From Candidatus Zymogenaceae bacterium (GTDB lineage: Bacteria; Desulfobacterota; Zymogenia; Zymogenales; Zymogenaceae): a DNA stretch of 64,000 nt. Made by a program: the position numbers and the translations under genes. The stretch is from the NCBI GenBank assembly GCA_016931225.1, contig JAFGFE010000027.1, forward strand, positions 1 to 64,000, read 5' to 3'. This document shows, piece after piece, positions 34,301 through 41,103 of the stretch. The stretch's first letter is position 1, and each line of letters starts with the position of its first letter. The notes under the pieces were generated by a model, which was given only the letters and a program-made list of their open reading frames with translations, did no database searches and was not told where the DNA came from.

Positions 34301-34586
34301 AGAATGGAATGGAGGGGATGAATCCGGCGGCCACACCGAATCGGGTCTTAAAACTAACTCCGAAGGAGTATTCACCTTCACGATGGGGGTAAGCGGTACT
34401 CATATTATCACCATTACACACGATAATCCCCAGAGTCCGGATGCACCGCTGGGGTTTCTGGAATACTTGGGGACAATCACCATCCCAGGACAGGTCGGAG
34501 ATGAACGGGGGACCGTCGGAGATCAAGTTTTTTATAAGCATATGTCAGGGTCGTTTTCTGTGCCCATTATTTACGAGAAGATATGA
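31317..34586 (+). CDS. Multidomain phage tail hub/spike protein
   Basis: 1089 residues. Residues 1-225 form a lectin-like sandwich (FVTIPFRTSIKYKLSALRDG, YTLIIQYDPTTKTVFLNNG). About 290-520 resembles baseplate hub proteins (LNERDVTSQVLSYFIDWSE, RHAKRISGRSKAALLDRPYS, RTPMEVIKEVVSAVGGHIS). About 560-800 contains immunoglobulin-like invasin/Big_1-type repeats (PSSLLVKETSVITARVYDPD), and the end carries a carboxypeptidase-regulatory-like domain (NTETPVPNASVKIEWNGG). The first 700 bases are markedly AT-rich compared with the rest, consistent with a swapped receptor-binding module. Confidence 0.7.
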   Translation: MSFFVVEHFNLPNGAVQESIKTATKNDGNVYTSNGWGITATYADTDAAMITCDKGLKKAEFVTIPFRTSIKYKLSALRDGDYIRLFVIQSLSAQPEPSGSFTNWVLSCNLYRIGSNYREYWFITNSSGTARGYNGIGGTWGTTSNYVRTVSLNTEYTLIIQYDPTTKTVFLNNGIQSTDSEQLQYYDDHYWWFVGDNNDNIWHGIIKFDYIIVEQTEIANTFISHNNLLTEKYHSNHFNGSALWVLNDFTTEVADTLTIKNDILDYDLVESDSIVLNRIGGGGSQVYIPSVKVLLNERDVTSQVLSYFIDWSERFVKMLRIDFDWSISAEIYRKNNADFKIPQIEIQVDHDSSGMYITRGEFFIEEISETMSNGRHAKRISGRSKAALLDRPYSAQNTVSYENTTKRAIVTNLVEEAGLEYEWCLPDGPIEYHTFDARTPMEVIKEVVSAVGGHISTGYNDKLYFHANDYTPRNHPPVFSVDSSDIHQIEILEEIPQSFNKIVVKGRANNEATFRAWAEVELVSVDSRGNFKSTLAADGNDYTVLIATCYDSEGMLVDTGLIEEESATPSNANTIAVLKRIANGGVVGIWPDIGGGVPGTKVDGPYIFDDFVITTTGNMLEGPHLVTYHGGDSVSFSVEGPGIVEENSVLVENGQGRTKLYGNELGAGTIYVKATYDGQESNPVALILGDPRVGDLDANANPSSLLVKETSVITARVYDPDGDPVGDGYTVKFKIIAGNGALSADLDITTTNTIENEEQVSSSYTSIRVQNPISNLTHIYALKDDSHEYQGRTIDDDEIDTSYDYATGAITEGSTITLSDNLPKPQTRVVVTYKSGGTAQIVYTAPSFVDREGEEVVIEVWAGGLNHLVFIDVGRKEATTPSVGGGKRVGVVTFHVDHTPTSAERGRITLSEPIPQVSGFVAVLGSYTLDGLSAGVSNGQVVGLMKIGENVVATIHGERDTSAKGDYWNGDYIRGSRRVYIINTETPVPNASVKIEWNGGDESGGHTESGLKTNSEGVFTFTMGVSGTHIITITHDNPQSPDAPLGFLEYLGTITIPGQVGDERGTVGDQVFYKHMSGSFSVPIIYEKI

Positions 34587-35170
34587 TACCGTCAAAACTC
34601 TACGACATCACCGCCCGGCAGATCAAAAAGGAGGCGCCGGACAACATCGCGGTAGGAACCATCACCGCAGTGGTGGACACCCGCCGATACTCCGTATTGA
34701 TGGAGGGGAAATGGAGGGGGAGTGTGCGGGCGTCGGCCGATACGGAGTTTTCTGTCGGGGACCGGGTCAATCTGATTCTCCCCGGAGGCGATCTGAACAA
34801 CGCCCAAATTCTTGGACTGTCGTCAAAGACCAATCCGGTTATGGCGACGGTGATATACGGGGAGGGAGACTACGAGAAATCGGGGATCGAGGATCCCTTG
34901 ATCACGACGGAAGACGAAGCCTTTATCCGGGCGAAAGACGAGCTGAAAGCCGGGAAGATCGGGCTTCGTTTCACTGTGCCGTTCCTGACCCGGGCAGGAA
35001 TGGAGAACCTTCGTCCAGGCTCCGTCTTGAGAGTCGTCGCTCCGGAAGCCGGGCTTGTGGGGGACAATCTCTCCATTGAGAGCATGAGAGAATCCTTCGA
35101 TAGTAAAAACGGGCTTCTGGTAAGCGTGACCGGGGTTAAGTGGGAGGAGTGGGAAGGCGGGGAAATGTGA
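34583..35170 (+). CDS. Phage baseplate assembly-like OB-fold protein
   Basis: 195 residues. AVGTITAVVDTRRYSVLMEG and FSVGDRVNLILPGGDLNNAQILGLS form a small five-stranded barrel typical of gpV/gp5 N-terminal OB domains, followed by a helical and beta C-terminal part (AKDELKAGKIGLRFTVPFL). It overlaps the hub gene by four bases, as expected for hub and spike components that assemble together. Confidence 0.6.
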   Translation: MIPSKLYDITARQIKKEAPDNIAVGTITAVVDTRRYSVLMEGKWRGSVRASADTEFSVGDRVNLILPGGDLNNAQILGLSSKTNPVMATVIYGEGDYEKSGIEDPLITTEDEAFIRAKDELKAGKIGLRFTVPFLTRAGMENLRPGSVLRVVAPEAGLVGDNLSIESMRESFDSKNGLLVSVTGVKWEEWEGGEM

Positions 35171-35556
35171 TGGATGAATTGAGCGCGGTCGCAGTCACAG
35201 CGTTGTTCTCTCTTTTTGTGGGCGTGGTCGGCAAAATCCTATTCGACTGGCTCAAACATCGAAACGGCGCGAGGTTCGAGATCAAGGATATTGATATTAA
35301 GGATCTCGCTAAAACCGTTTATTCAGTAAGTGAGAGGGTGGGGCACATCATGGACATTCAGTGCAAAACCGATGGAGATGGACTGCCGATGGTCTACATG
35401 CCCAGGGGGTACAGGGACGTCATGGACAGGGTGGCGGAGAGTGTCGCAAAATTCGGCTGGGGTGTCGAACAAAACACAAAGGCGTTGAAGGAATTCACCG
35501 AACAGATGCGAAAACTCACCGGCGTTATCGAGAAACAGTCGAAGAATGGGAGATGA
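35170..35556 (+). CDS. Membrane-anchored phage accessory protein (holin/XhlA-like layout)
   Basis: 128 residues from ATG 35170, which overlaps the previous stop. One N-terminal membrane segment (AVTALFSLFVGVVGKILFDWL, residues 7-27), then a basic and helical cytoplasmic part ending in QMRKLTGVIEKQSKNGR. It is just before the endolysin gene. The layout recalls membrane-tethered lysis accessory proteins, but the length is greater than that of XhlA. Confidence 0.55.
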   Translation: MDELSAVAVTALFSLFVGVVGKILFDWLKHRNGARFEIKDIDIKDLAKTVYSVSERVGHIMDIQCKTDGDGLPMVYMPRGYRDVMDRVAESVAKFGWGVEQNTKALKEFTEQMRKLTGVIEKQSKNGR

Positions 35557-35561
35557 GGGGC

Positions 35562-36005
35562 ATGGCGAAGATGACGAGTGCCGATTGGCGGGCGGTGAAT
35601 TATTTCACGCCAAGAGAGTTCCATCATCCTGATAAAATGGAGACGGACATTATTGCATTGCTCGACGATCTCCGGGACGTGTTCAAATTCCAATTCGTTA
35701 TACACAGCGATTGGAGAAAACCGCCCGATGGCGTCCCGCCGGAACTGTGGCCGAGTGAGCACAATCACGGGAGGGCGGTGGATTTCCATGTGGAAAACCT
35801 TGACTATCTTGACGCGGCCGATCTGATGAAATTCAGCCTCCGGAGACTCGATGTGTGGCAGTCCGTCGGTCTTGGTCTATATCCGCACTGGAACAATCCG
35901 GGCTTTCACCTCGACACAAGGGGATATATGGCGCGGTGGGGGGCGGTACACAGGAACGGAAAACAAACGTACGTCACGTATAACGAGGCGTATAGACTCA
36001 TCTGA
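35562..36005 (+). CDS. Peptidase M15-type endolysin
   Basis: 147 residues. Zinc-binding SEHNHGRAVDF matches SxHxxGxAxD of the D-Ala-D-Ala carboxypeptidase/L-alanyl-D-Glu endopeptidase family, and PGFHLDTRGYMARWG supplies the second His. No signal peptide, so release needs a holin. GGGAG lies nine bases before ATG 35562; ATG 35553 is less likely. Members cut peptidoglycan stem peptides. It heads the lysis cassette. Confidence 0.85.
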   Translation: MAKMTSADWRAVNYFTPREFHHPDKMETDIIALLDDLRDVFKFQFVIHSDWRKPPDGVPPELWPSEHNHGRAVDFHVENLDYLDAADLMKFSLRRLDVWQSVGLGLYPHWNNPGFHLDTRGYMARWGAVHRNGKQTYVTYNEAYRLI

Positions 36006-36018
36006 TAGGAGAAGAACA

Positions 36019-36195
36019 ATGGGTTGTGTCATTGCAGGATGTATCTGTCTCTTTTTCGGTTTCGGCGGCGGTCTTTTTGTCGCCATCCGATACCTGGGAG
36101 ACTGGATGGACCATGTTGTGAAAAAGTATCACGAGGCCGACGGGAAGCTCGATTCCGTCATCGAGAGGGCGGCGGCGTGGATCAAGGGCGTGTAG
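36019..36195 (+). CDS. Small single-span membrane protein in lysis cassette
   Basis: 58 residues: one membrane segment (CVIAGCICLFFGFGGGLFVAI) and a basic-acidic amphipathic tail (HVVKKYHEADGKLDSVIERAAAW). AGGAG precedes the ATG. Small size, single span and location next to the endolysin suggest a holin or antiholin. Confidence 0.6.
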   Translation: MGCVIAGCICLFFGFGGGLFVAIRYLGDWMDHVVKKYHEADGKLDSVIERAAAWIKGV

Positions 36196-36244
36196 CCCGT
36201 CCGCCATTGGCGATGGAGTAACGGGCGATCCTGTGGGGCTGCCC

Positions 36245-36270
36245 GGCCGTATTAAAAGAAAACGGCCTTT
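36245..36270 (+). terminator. Weak hairpin between lysis genes
   Basis: GGCCGT and ACGGCC arms around an A-rich 11-base loop, followed by only three T. It may be a partial terminator or processing site. Confidence 0.35.
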
Positions 36271-36311
36271 ACATACATAACGGAATTGACTGTTTAATGA
36301 TCTGAAATGGT

Positions 36312-36635
36312 ATGAGAATCATCCTCATCAAAGACGACGGCACTCCGAAAGGCGCGTGGATCGCGGTGTTCATTACTTTCGTGTGGATTGTCGTACACGT
36401 TGCAGCGTTCTTCTGGAAAGCGGGAGCGGATAATCTTGCGCTGTTTGACGCCGCGTTCACCGCCGGGTGTCTGTCGTATGTTGGGATGTACTTTTTGAAA
36501 AAATACAAGGGGAATGAGGATGAGATTTCGTCACTGGGTGATGTTTGTAGAGGTCTTAGTCGTGATTGCCATGGTGGTAACGATAGCGATTCAGGTCCAC
36601 AACATATCACGGCTCCAGTCGAAAATCGAGAATAA
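36312..36635 (+). CDS. Two-span membrane protein, holin candidate
   Basis: 107 residues: membrane segments at 15-36 (WIAVFITFVWIVVHVAAFFW) and about 43-62 (FDAAFTAGCLSYVGMYFL), then a charged tail. The last 40 residues are encoded within the start of the next ORF in another frame, so the two genes overlap by about 115 bases. A two-span hydrophobic protein in this position is a good holin candidate. Confidence 0.6.
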   Translation: MRIILIKDDGTPKGAWIAVFITFVWIVVHVAAFFWKAGADNLALFDAAFTAGCLSYVGMYFLKKYKGNEDEISSLGDVCRGLSRDCHGGNDSDSGPQHITAPVENRE

Positions 36636-36747
36636 TCAGGCGTTTTCACTCCAAGGCTATCTCGAAGAGGAGTATGTCCCGGAACAGCTTGAAGCCCTGA
36701 CAGTCGATGATCTTTCACGAATGGGGGGTGTCGTATGGGGCGAGTGA
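36520..36747 (+). CDS. Single-span membrane protein with coiled-coil, possible i-spanin
   Basis: About 75 residues (ATG 36520, or 36514). One N-terminal span (VMFVEVLVVIAMVVTIAIQV) is followed by a short heptad region (HNISRLQSKIENNQAFSLQG). It overlaps the holin-like gene before it and the lipoprotein gene after it by 13 bases. Overlapping membrane genes ending in a lipoprotein recall Rz/Rz1 organisation. Confidence 0.5.
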   Translation: MRFRHWVMFVEVLVVIAMVVTIAIQVHNISRLQSKIENNQAFSLQGYLEEEYVPEQLEALTVDDLSRMGGVVWGE

Positions 36748-37166
36748 AATATCGTGTGACATCCATACAACTCACATCGCTTTGTGTGCTGTTGTTCCTG
36801 GTTTTTGCAACACAGGGTTGTTCGACCGCTTCCTGGATTGTCAACCCCCCGCCGCATATATCAGACCTGTACATGACGGAGGATGACGTCGTGGAATACT
36901 TCGGCCGTATCTCAAAGCAGGAACCATCCGATCCGGACGCGGTGCTCTACAATCCCGAAACGGATCGGTATGAGGTCAAGGCCCCGACATACAAGAAAGC
37001 CCTCACGAAAAGCGTCATGTACGAGATTCAGAAAGAGAAGATAATCGCATTCAGTAGGGACTATCACCGGGAGACGTTCGGGAAGGCGGTGAAGAAAGAC
37101 CTGGGGACGGCGGGGATTTGGAGTGTCATTATCGCTGTCGCAATCGCCGTCTTTTCGGGCTTATAA
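36735..37166 (+). CDS. Lipoprotein with C-terminal membrane segment, candidate u-spanin
   Basis: 143 residues. The N-terminal signal ends in a lipobox (FLVFATQGCS, Cys near residue 29), giving an outer-membrane lipoprotein. About 95 periplasmic residues follow, and the last 20 form a membrane span (GIWSVIIAVAIAVFSGL). A lipid anchor at one end and an inner-membrane span at the other is the defining layout of unimolecular spanins such as T1 gp11, of similar length, which fuse the two membranes at lysis. It implies a Gram-negative host. Last gene of block 3. Confidence 0.6.
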   Translation: MGRVKYRVTSIQLTSLCVLLFLVFATQGCSTASWIVNPPPHISDLYMTEDDVVEYFGRISKQEPSDPDAVLYNPETDRYEVKAPTYKKALTKSVMYEIQKEKIIAFSRDYHRETFGKAVKKDLGTAGIWSVIIAVAIAVFSGL

Positions 37167-37274
37167 TATCAGCTCCGTGCCGTAACGAGAGACTCCGGCC
37201 CAGACGGTTGGGATTACAATTTTGGATTGTCATACTTAGGGACTTGTTAATTGACAGATACTGTTATTTGCACA

Positions 37275-37310
37275 GAAAGGGGAACCCCATCGGGGTCCCC
37301 CTTTCCTTTT
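37275..37310 (+). terminator. Intrinsic terminator after the lysis genes
   Basis: GAAAGGGG and CCCCTTTC arms around an inner ACCCC/GGGGT stem, then TTTT. It ends the phage-like block and lies before the convergent mop gene. Confidence 0.8.
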
Positions 37311-37329
37311 GATCTCTTGATATGTCGTA

Positions 37330-37539
37330 TCAATCCACGGCGATCATCACGTTGGACGCCTTGATTACGGCGTACACATCCTTACCCTCGGCGAGTTTCA
37401 GTTTATCGGCTGATTCCTTGGTAATGATCGAGACGACCTCCGTCCCCCCATCGGTCACCATCAGCACCTCGGTATTGACCGCGCCGGGGGTGACCTTTTT
37501 CACCTTTCCCTTTATGACGTTTCGTGCGCTTATTTTCAT
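37330..37539 (-). CDS. Mop-type TOBE-domain molybdopterin/molybdate-binding protein
   Basis: 69 residues, one TOBE/Mop unit: ISARNVIKGKVKKVTPGAVN, TEVLMVTDGGTEVVSIITKES, DVYAVIKASNVMIAVD. Such proteins assemble as hexamers that store molybdate or tungstate. GGAGG lies nine bases before ATG 37539; the longer frame to 37638 is rejected. It stands alone; no mod transporter is in the window. Confidence 0.9.
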   Translation of the reverse strand: MKISARNVIKGKVKKVTPGAVNTEVLMVTDGGTEVVSIITKESADKLKLAEGKDVYAVIKASNVMIAVD

Positions 37540-38024
37540 GATAGCCTCCATGTGTGTGGTGTGTGCACCCATCGGACCCGGGTGCAGATTTCTATTTAAA
37601 TAGTCTATTGTCTTTATATTATACATCATAAATATCAATTTCCTACAATTTTTCTTATGTTTTGATGCGGTGGCCGTGTTTTCGTTTCACACATTATGTC
37701 TCTTTCTCCCGGCGGTTGCGGGTGAATGACCACCGTGGTAAGACACCACCTTCTTCACATATCTGGGATTTTGAATTGTTGAACGGAGAACGAGTACCTC
37801 AGAGCACGAAATCCGATGTTTAATTTCACCGAGACGGTCTGGGGTTCGCCGGCATCGGAAGGGGTTGTTCAAACGATCCCTCTTTTTCATTACGTGAAAG
37901 AGATCGTATATGCATGTGGGCTGTGTCGAACGAGGACGTTTCTATTACACCTTGTCATTTTCTTCCGGTTCGATTACACTGATCCTTCCTCCCCCGTTAT
38001 CTGTTATGAAATAGGACGATTGTC
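37540..38024. other. Long intergenic region without supported genes
   Basis: The minus strand near 37610-37660 contains TATAAT, a likely -10 for the mop gene. Between about 37690 and 37890 a minus-strand frame of 67 codons is open but lacks a ribosome site and family resemblance. I see no repeats or RNA genes. The last 100 bases presumably carry the promoter of the methyltransferase gene. Confidence 0.45.
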
Positions 38025-38879
38025 ATGAAAGAAGGCCTCCCGAGCGCCACGGCCGACAGCGTTGCACAGTGGCGGGCGGCCCATCAGCTCCTTGATAATC
38101 CCCTGGTCTTCGAAGACCCACTGGCCCTTCGCATCATCGGGAAGGAGGCGGCGTCACAGCTTACCGCCGACCCGCAGCGATTCGAGGCTACGTGGGTGTC
38201 GTCGTATCTCCGGGCCTTTCTGGCGGCGCGGAGCCGGATCGCCGAGGACGAGCTTGCCAAAAGGGTTTTGCACGGTGTACGGCAGTACGTTATCCTCGGG
38301 GCGGGGTTGGATACATTTGCCTATCGGAGTCCCTATCCGGAGGGGACGCTTACGATCTTCGAGGTCGATCACCCTACAACGCAGGCATACAAGCGGGAGC
38401 GGCTCAAAGAGGCCGACATCGCAATCTCTCTGGATGTCAGATTCGTCCCGATTGATTTCGAGACGCGGACCCTTTCCGACGGTTTGATTGCGGCGGGCTT
38501 CGCGTTCGATGCGCCTACCTTCTTTTCATGGCTCGGCGTGACGCTCTATCTCCCGGTGGAAGTGGTCATGTGGACTCTGCGTTTTGTTGCCTCGTTTCCA
38601 CACGAAAGCGGGATAGCCTTCGACTACACGATCTCCCCGTCGTTGATGACGGGGGCGGGTCGGGCGGCCTTTCATGCGTTGGCGGCACGAGTGGCGGAGA
38701 CCGGGGAGGTGTGGCGCACCTTCTTCGATCCCGCGCGGCTCGCGGAGGACGTCCGGGAAATGGGCTTTGGATGTGTCCGGGACTGGACGCCAGGCGAGAT
38801 CAACGCACACTACTTTTCAAACCGGGACGACGGGCTTATCGTCGGCGGCCTTTCCCATGTGATGTGTGCCCGGGTGTAA
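38025..38879 (+). CDS. SAM-dependent methyltransferase, leucine carboxyl methyltransferase/TIGR00027 family
   Basis: 284 residues. FEDPLALRIIG near residue 28, QYVILGAGLDTFAYRSPYP (SAM-binding motif I), FEVDHPTTQAYKRERL (motif II), FFSWLGVTLYLPVEVV and the C-terminal GLSHVMCARV are the standard signatures of this family. Substrates are mostly unknown O-methylation targets. Single gene; AGGA lies before the ATG. Confidence 0.92.
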   Translation: MKEGLPSATADSVAQWRAAHQLLDNPLVFEDPLALRIIGKEAASQLTADPQRFEATWVSSYLRAFLAARSRIAEDELAKRVLHGVRQYVILGAGLDTFAYRSPYPEGTLTIFEVDHPTTQAYKRERLKEADIAISLDVRFVPIDFETRTLSDGLIAAGFAFDAPTFFSWLGVTLYLPVEVVMWTLRFVASFPHESGIAFDYTISPSLMTGAGRAAFHALAARVAETGEVWRTFFDPARLAEDVREMGFGCVRDWTPGEINAHYFSNRDDGLIVGGLSHVMCARV

Positions 38880-39194
38880 CGGGGAAGGGAGAGGGAATAC
38901 GCAGAGGCGCATCGACATCACGCCGTTCAGGTCATAATCGGGCTTTCGGTACCATTTCACGTGTTGCTCGATGAACAGTGGCGCGAGACCGATTTTTATA
39001 TCATCAGTGCGAACAGGCCGAACTGTTTTAACGACGCCAGCGGATTGACGGGATGGTTTTCGGGCGGTCCTCCCTTGACGATGCTCGACACGCCCTCGGC
39101 TTTCTGGTATGATGGGCACCGGTGCGGGGCGGCCGGGATGCCGCCCGTACGTGCCGATGTCTTTTTGATCACCGATCTTCCGGAGGGAAATCCC

Positions 39195-39935
39195 GTGGAT
39201 ATGTCACTTTTGATCTCCTATTGCGCCCGCATCCTCCCCGGCCTGGTGGTGGGGATCGCCTTCGTGCTCCTCGTGGGAAAGCGCGATGCGGCCTATCGCG
39301 TCATGGCGTATATTCTCATGTTCGTCCTGATGCGTGACGCCATGACGCCTCTGGGGATGTGGCGGTTCGGGACGGAAGGGTTTTTCCGGATCAGGTTTGC
39401 TGATATGCCGCTTCTCTTGGTGGTGCTGGGTCTCTCCTCCGGAACGGGGGCGTGTGCGATCCTCCTTTTCGATAAGGAACTCCGGGGATTGATCGTCTGG
39501 TTCAAGGAAGGGGTAATCTCTTCTGTCATCATCGGATTATGTGGGGCGGCGGTGGTGGCGGCGCCGCTCCTCATCGGGTATCGATGGGTGGATATCGCCG
39601 CCCGGGGCGGGGCGGTGGCGACGTCTCTGGTTTTCCCCCTTCTCTGCGTGACGATCTTCGGCAATTTTCTGGAGGAAACCCTCTTTCGGGGCCTCTTTTA
39701 CGGCCACATGGAGCGGCTCACAACGCCGCTCAGGGCGGCGCTTACCTCCGGCGTCCTCTTCGCCTTTGCCCACGTCTTTCTTGCCTTCACCGTCACGAAC
39801 GTGGGACTACCGGTATTACTCTTCTGCCTGTGGGAGGGGACGATCTGCGGCCTGGTCAGGATGAAATGGGGCCTGGTTTCGGCCACCCTGGTTCACGGCG
39901 GGGCAATCTTTCTGTTGAGCGCGGGGCTGTGGTAG
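39195..39935 (+). CDS. CPBP-family intramembrane metalloprotease
   Basis: 246 residues from GTG 39195 with GGAGG eight bases upstream (ATG 39201 possible). Seven or eight membrane segments. The active-site motif FLEETLFRGLFYGHMER (EExxxR) and the later FAFAHVFLAF supply the catalytic Glu, Arg and His of the CAAX-protease/bacteriocin-processing (Abi) family. The upstream extension to 38961 is not supported; 38880-39194 appears non-coding. Confidence 0.85.
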   Translation: MDMSLLISYCARILPGLVVGIAFVLLVGKRDAAYRVMAYILMFVLMRDAMTPLGMWRFGTEGFFRIRFADMPLLLVVLGLSSGTGACAILLFDKELRGLIVWFKEGVISSVIIGLCGAAVVAAPLLIGYRWVDIAARGGAVATSLVFPLLCVTIFGNFLEETLFRGLFYGHMERLTTPLRAALTSGVLFAFAHVFLAFTVTNVGLPVLLFCLWEGTICGLVRMKWGLVSATLVHGGAIFLLSAGLW

Positions 39936-39977
39936 GGATAGGGAAAAGGATGTGAAGCTCATATTGATGTAACAAAA

Positions 39978-40835
39978 TCAGAAAGGTATTTCGTCAACTA
40001 CGACTTCAACTTCGAAATGGTAATCGTAATTACCCTCAGATGTCTGAAGACGTAGAAGTATTCTACCTTTTAGTGTATATTCATTAAGTATTTCGTCTCC
40101 AGCAAAAACAGAAGCTATTATTTTTCGTGATTTAAGATTTAATGGAGCCCATGACCCTTTAACAAATCTATTTAGGGGTGTTAATAAAAGATGGCGCGAC
40201 TCAAATCCTTCAATATCTGATTCCTTTGATGGACGTTTATTATCATCCTGATAAAAAGTCCAACCACTCGATGTATATATATAAATTGCTTCTATTGTTG
40301 GAGAAGGTATGTCAGAATCATTTGATAAGTCTATTTGGTAATAAACCTCTCCAGTGGCATCGAATTTGTCTATTTCTAAGTATCCTCTGACTGGTTTAAG
40401 AGTTACTTTTATATTTCTTGTTTTAATTTTTTCTATATCGTTTTTTATCCAACTTAATTCAGCCTTCAATTTTTCTTTTAGTGATGTTATTGAGTTTTCA
40501 TAAACAATGTGTCTATGATGTTTTAGATCAAAAGGAATATCCGATGAAGTTTTTGTCAGGTGAATACAAGTTTTATTTTTTGCATGTGCATAACCAACTT
40601 CATAGAAAACATTGGGATTTTGGTCTGACATATCAGCAATAACTACATCTGCTCCTTCTATTTGTCTATATATTCTATCAAGAATTCCCTCTCTGAATAT
40701 TTGTTCGTCAACTCTTTCAGCTTTAAAGTTTAACTCTTCTGCAACTGCCTTTATCCCAAGTTTATATATATCGTCATAAGTAGAGTCAAAAGGCATAAGA
40801 ACAAATGCAAACAAAGAATTGTCTTTTTTTACCAT
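39978..40835 (-). CDS. Nucleoside 2-deoxyribosyltransferase/TIR-like fold protein (defence candidate)
   Basis: 285 residues, AT-rich in a GC-rich context. The N-terminal 120 residues (FAFVLMPFDSTYDDIYKLGI, RVDEQIFREGILDRIYRQIE, ADVVIADMSDQNPNVFYEVG, YAHAKNKTCIHLTK) match the nucleoside 2-deoxyribosyltransferase-like Rossmann fold related to TIR and SLOG domains that split or bind NAD-like nucleotides; the Glu in FYEVGYAHA is the expected catalytic residue. The C-terminal half is an unknown beta-rich domain that may sense or bind a partner. AAGGTGACC precedes the ATG. It is an orphan with its own promoter. Confidence 0.75.
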   Translation of the reverse strand: MVKKDNSLFAFVLMPFDSTYDDIYKLGIKAVAEELNFKAERVDEQIFREGILDRIYRQIEGADVVIADMSDQNPNVFYEVGYAHAKNKTCIHLTKTSSDIPFDLKHHRHIVYENSITSLKEKLKAELSWIKNDIEKIKTRNIKVTLKPVRGYLEIDKFDATGEVYYQIDLSNDSDIPSPTIEAIYIYTSSGWTFYQDDNKRPSKESDIEGFESRHLLLTPLNRFVKGSWAPLNLKSRKIIASVFAGDEILNEYTLKGRILLRLQTSEGNYDYHFEVEVVVDEIPF

Positions 40836-40865
40836 ATGGTCACCTTAATCAAATAGGTGGATTTT

Positions 40866-40894
40866 ATTTTAGAGAATTAAATGGTTGCTGTCAA
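40866..40894 (-). promoter_or_regulatory. Promoter of the deoxyribosyltransferase-like gene
   Basis: Minus strand TTGACA (40894-40889), 17-base spacer, TAAAAT (40871-40866), about 30 bases before the start codon. The rest of the 40836-41103 gap is AT-rich with no gene. Confidence 0.7.
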
Positions 40895-41103
40895 TTTCAT
40901 ATTTGAACAATAAAAGATTAAGCTGACTATTATATTTATTTGCATCAAAAAAAGATCACAAATGTCTGTGGTTTAGTTTTACAAAGTGTTTGATTGAAAA
41001 TACTTAAAACTATTTCATTTATATCAATTTTGTTTTTTTTTGAGATATAGTATACTTCTAAAATACATCTTTATTTACTGCTTTTTGTGAGATTCATAAA
41101 ACA

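Noticed and set aside
37687-37890. Minus-strand frame of 67 codons, considered as a remnant of a formylglycine-type enzyme or transposase
   Set aside because: Only two or three residues match any pattern; no ribosome site; composition not protein-like.
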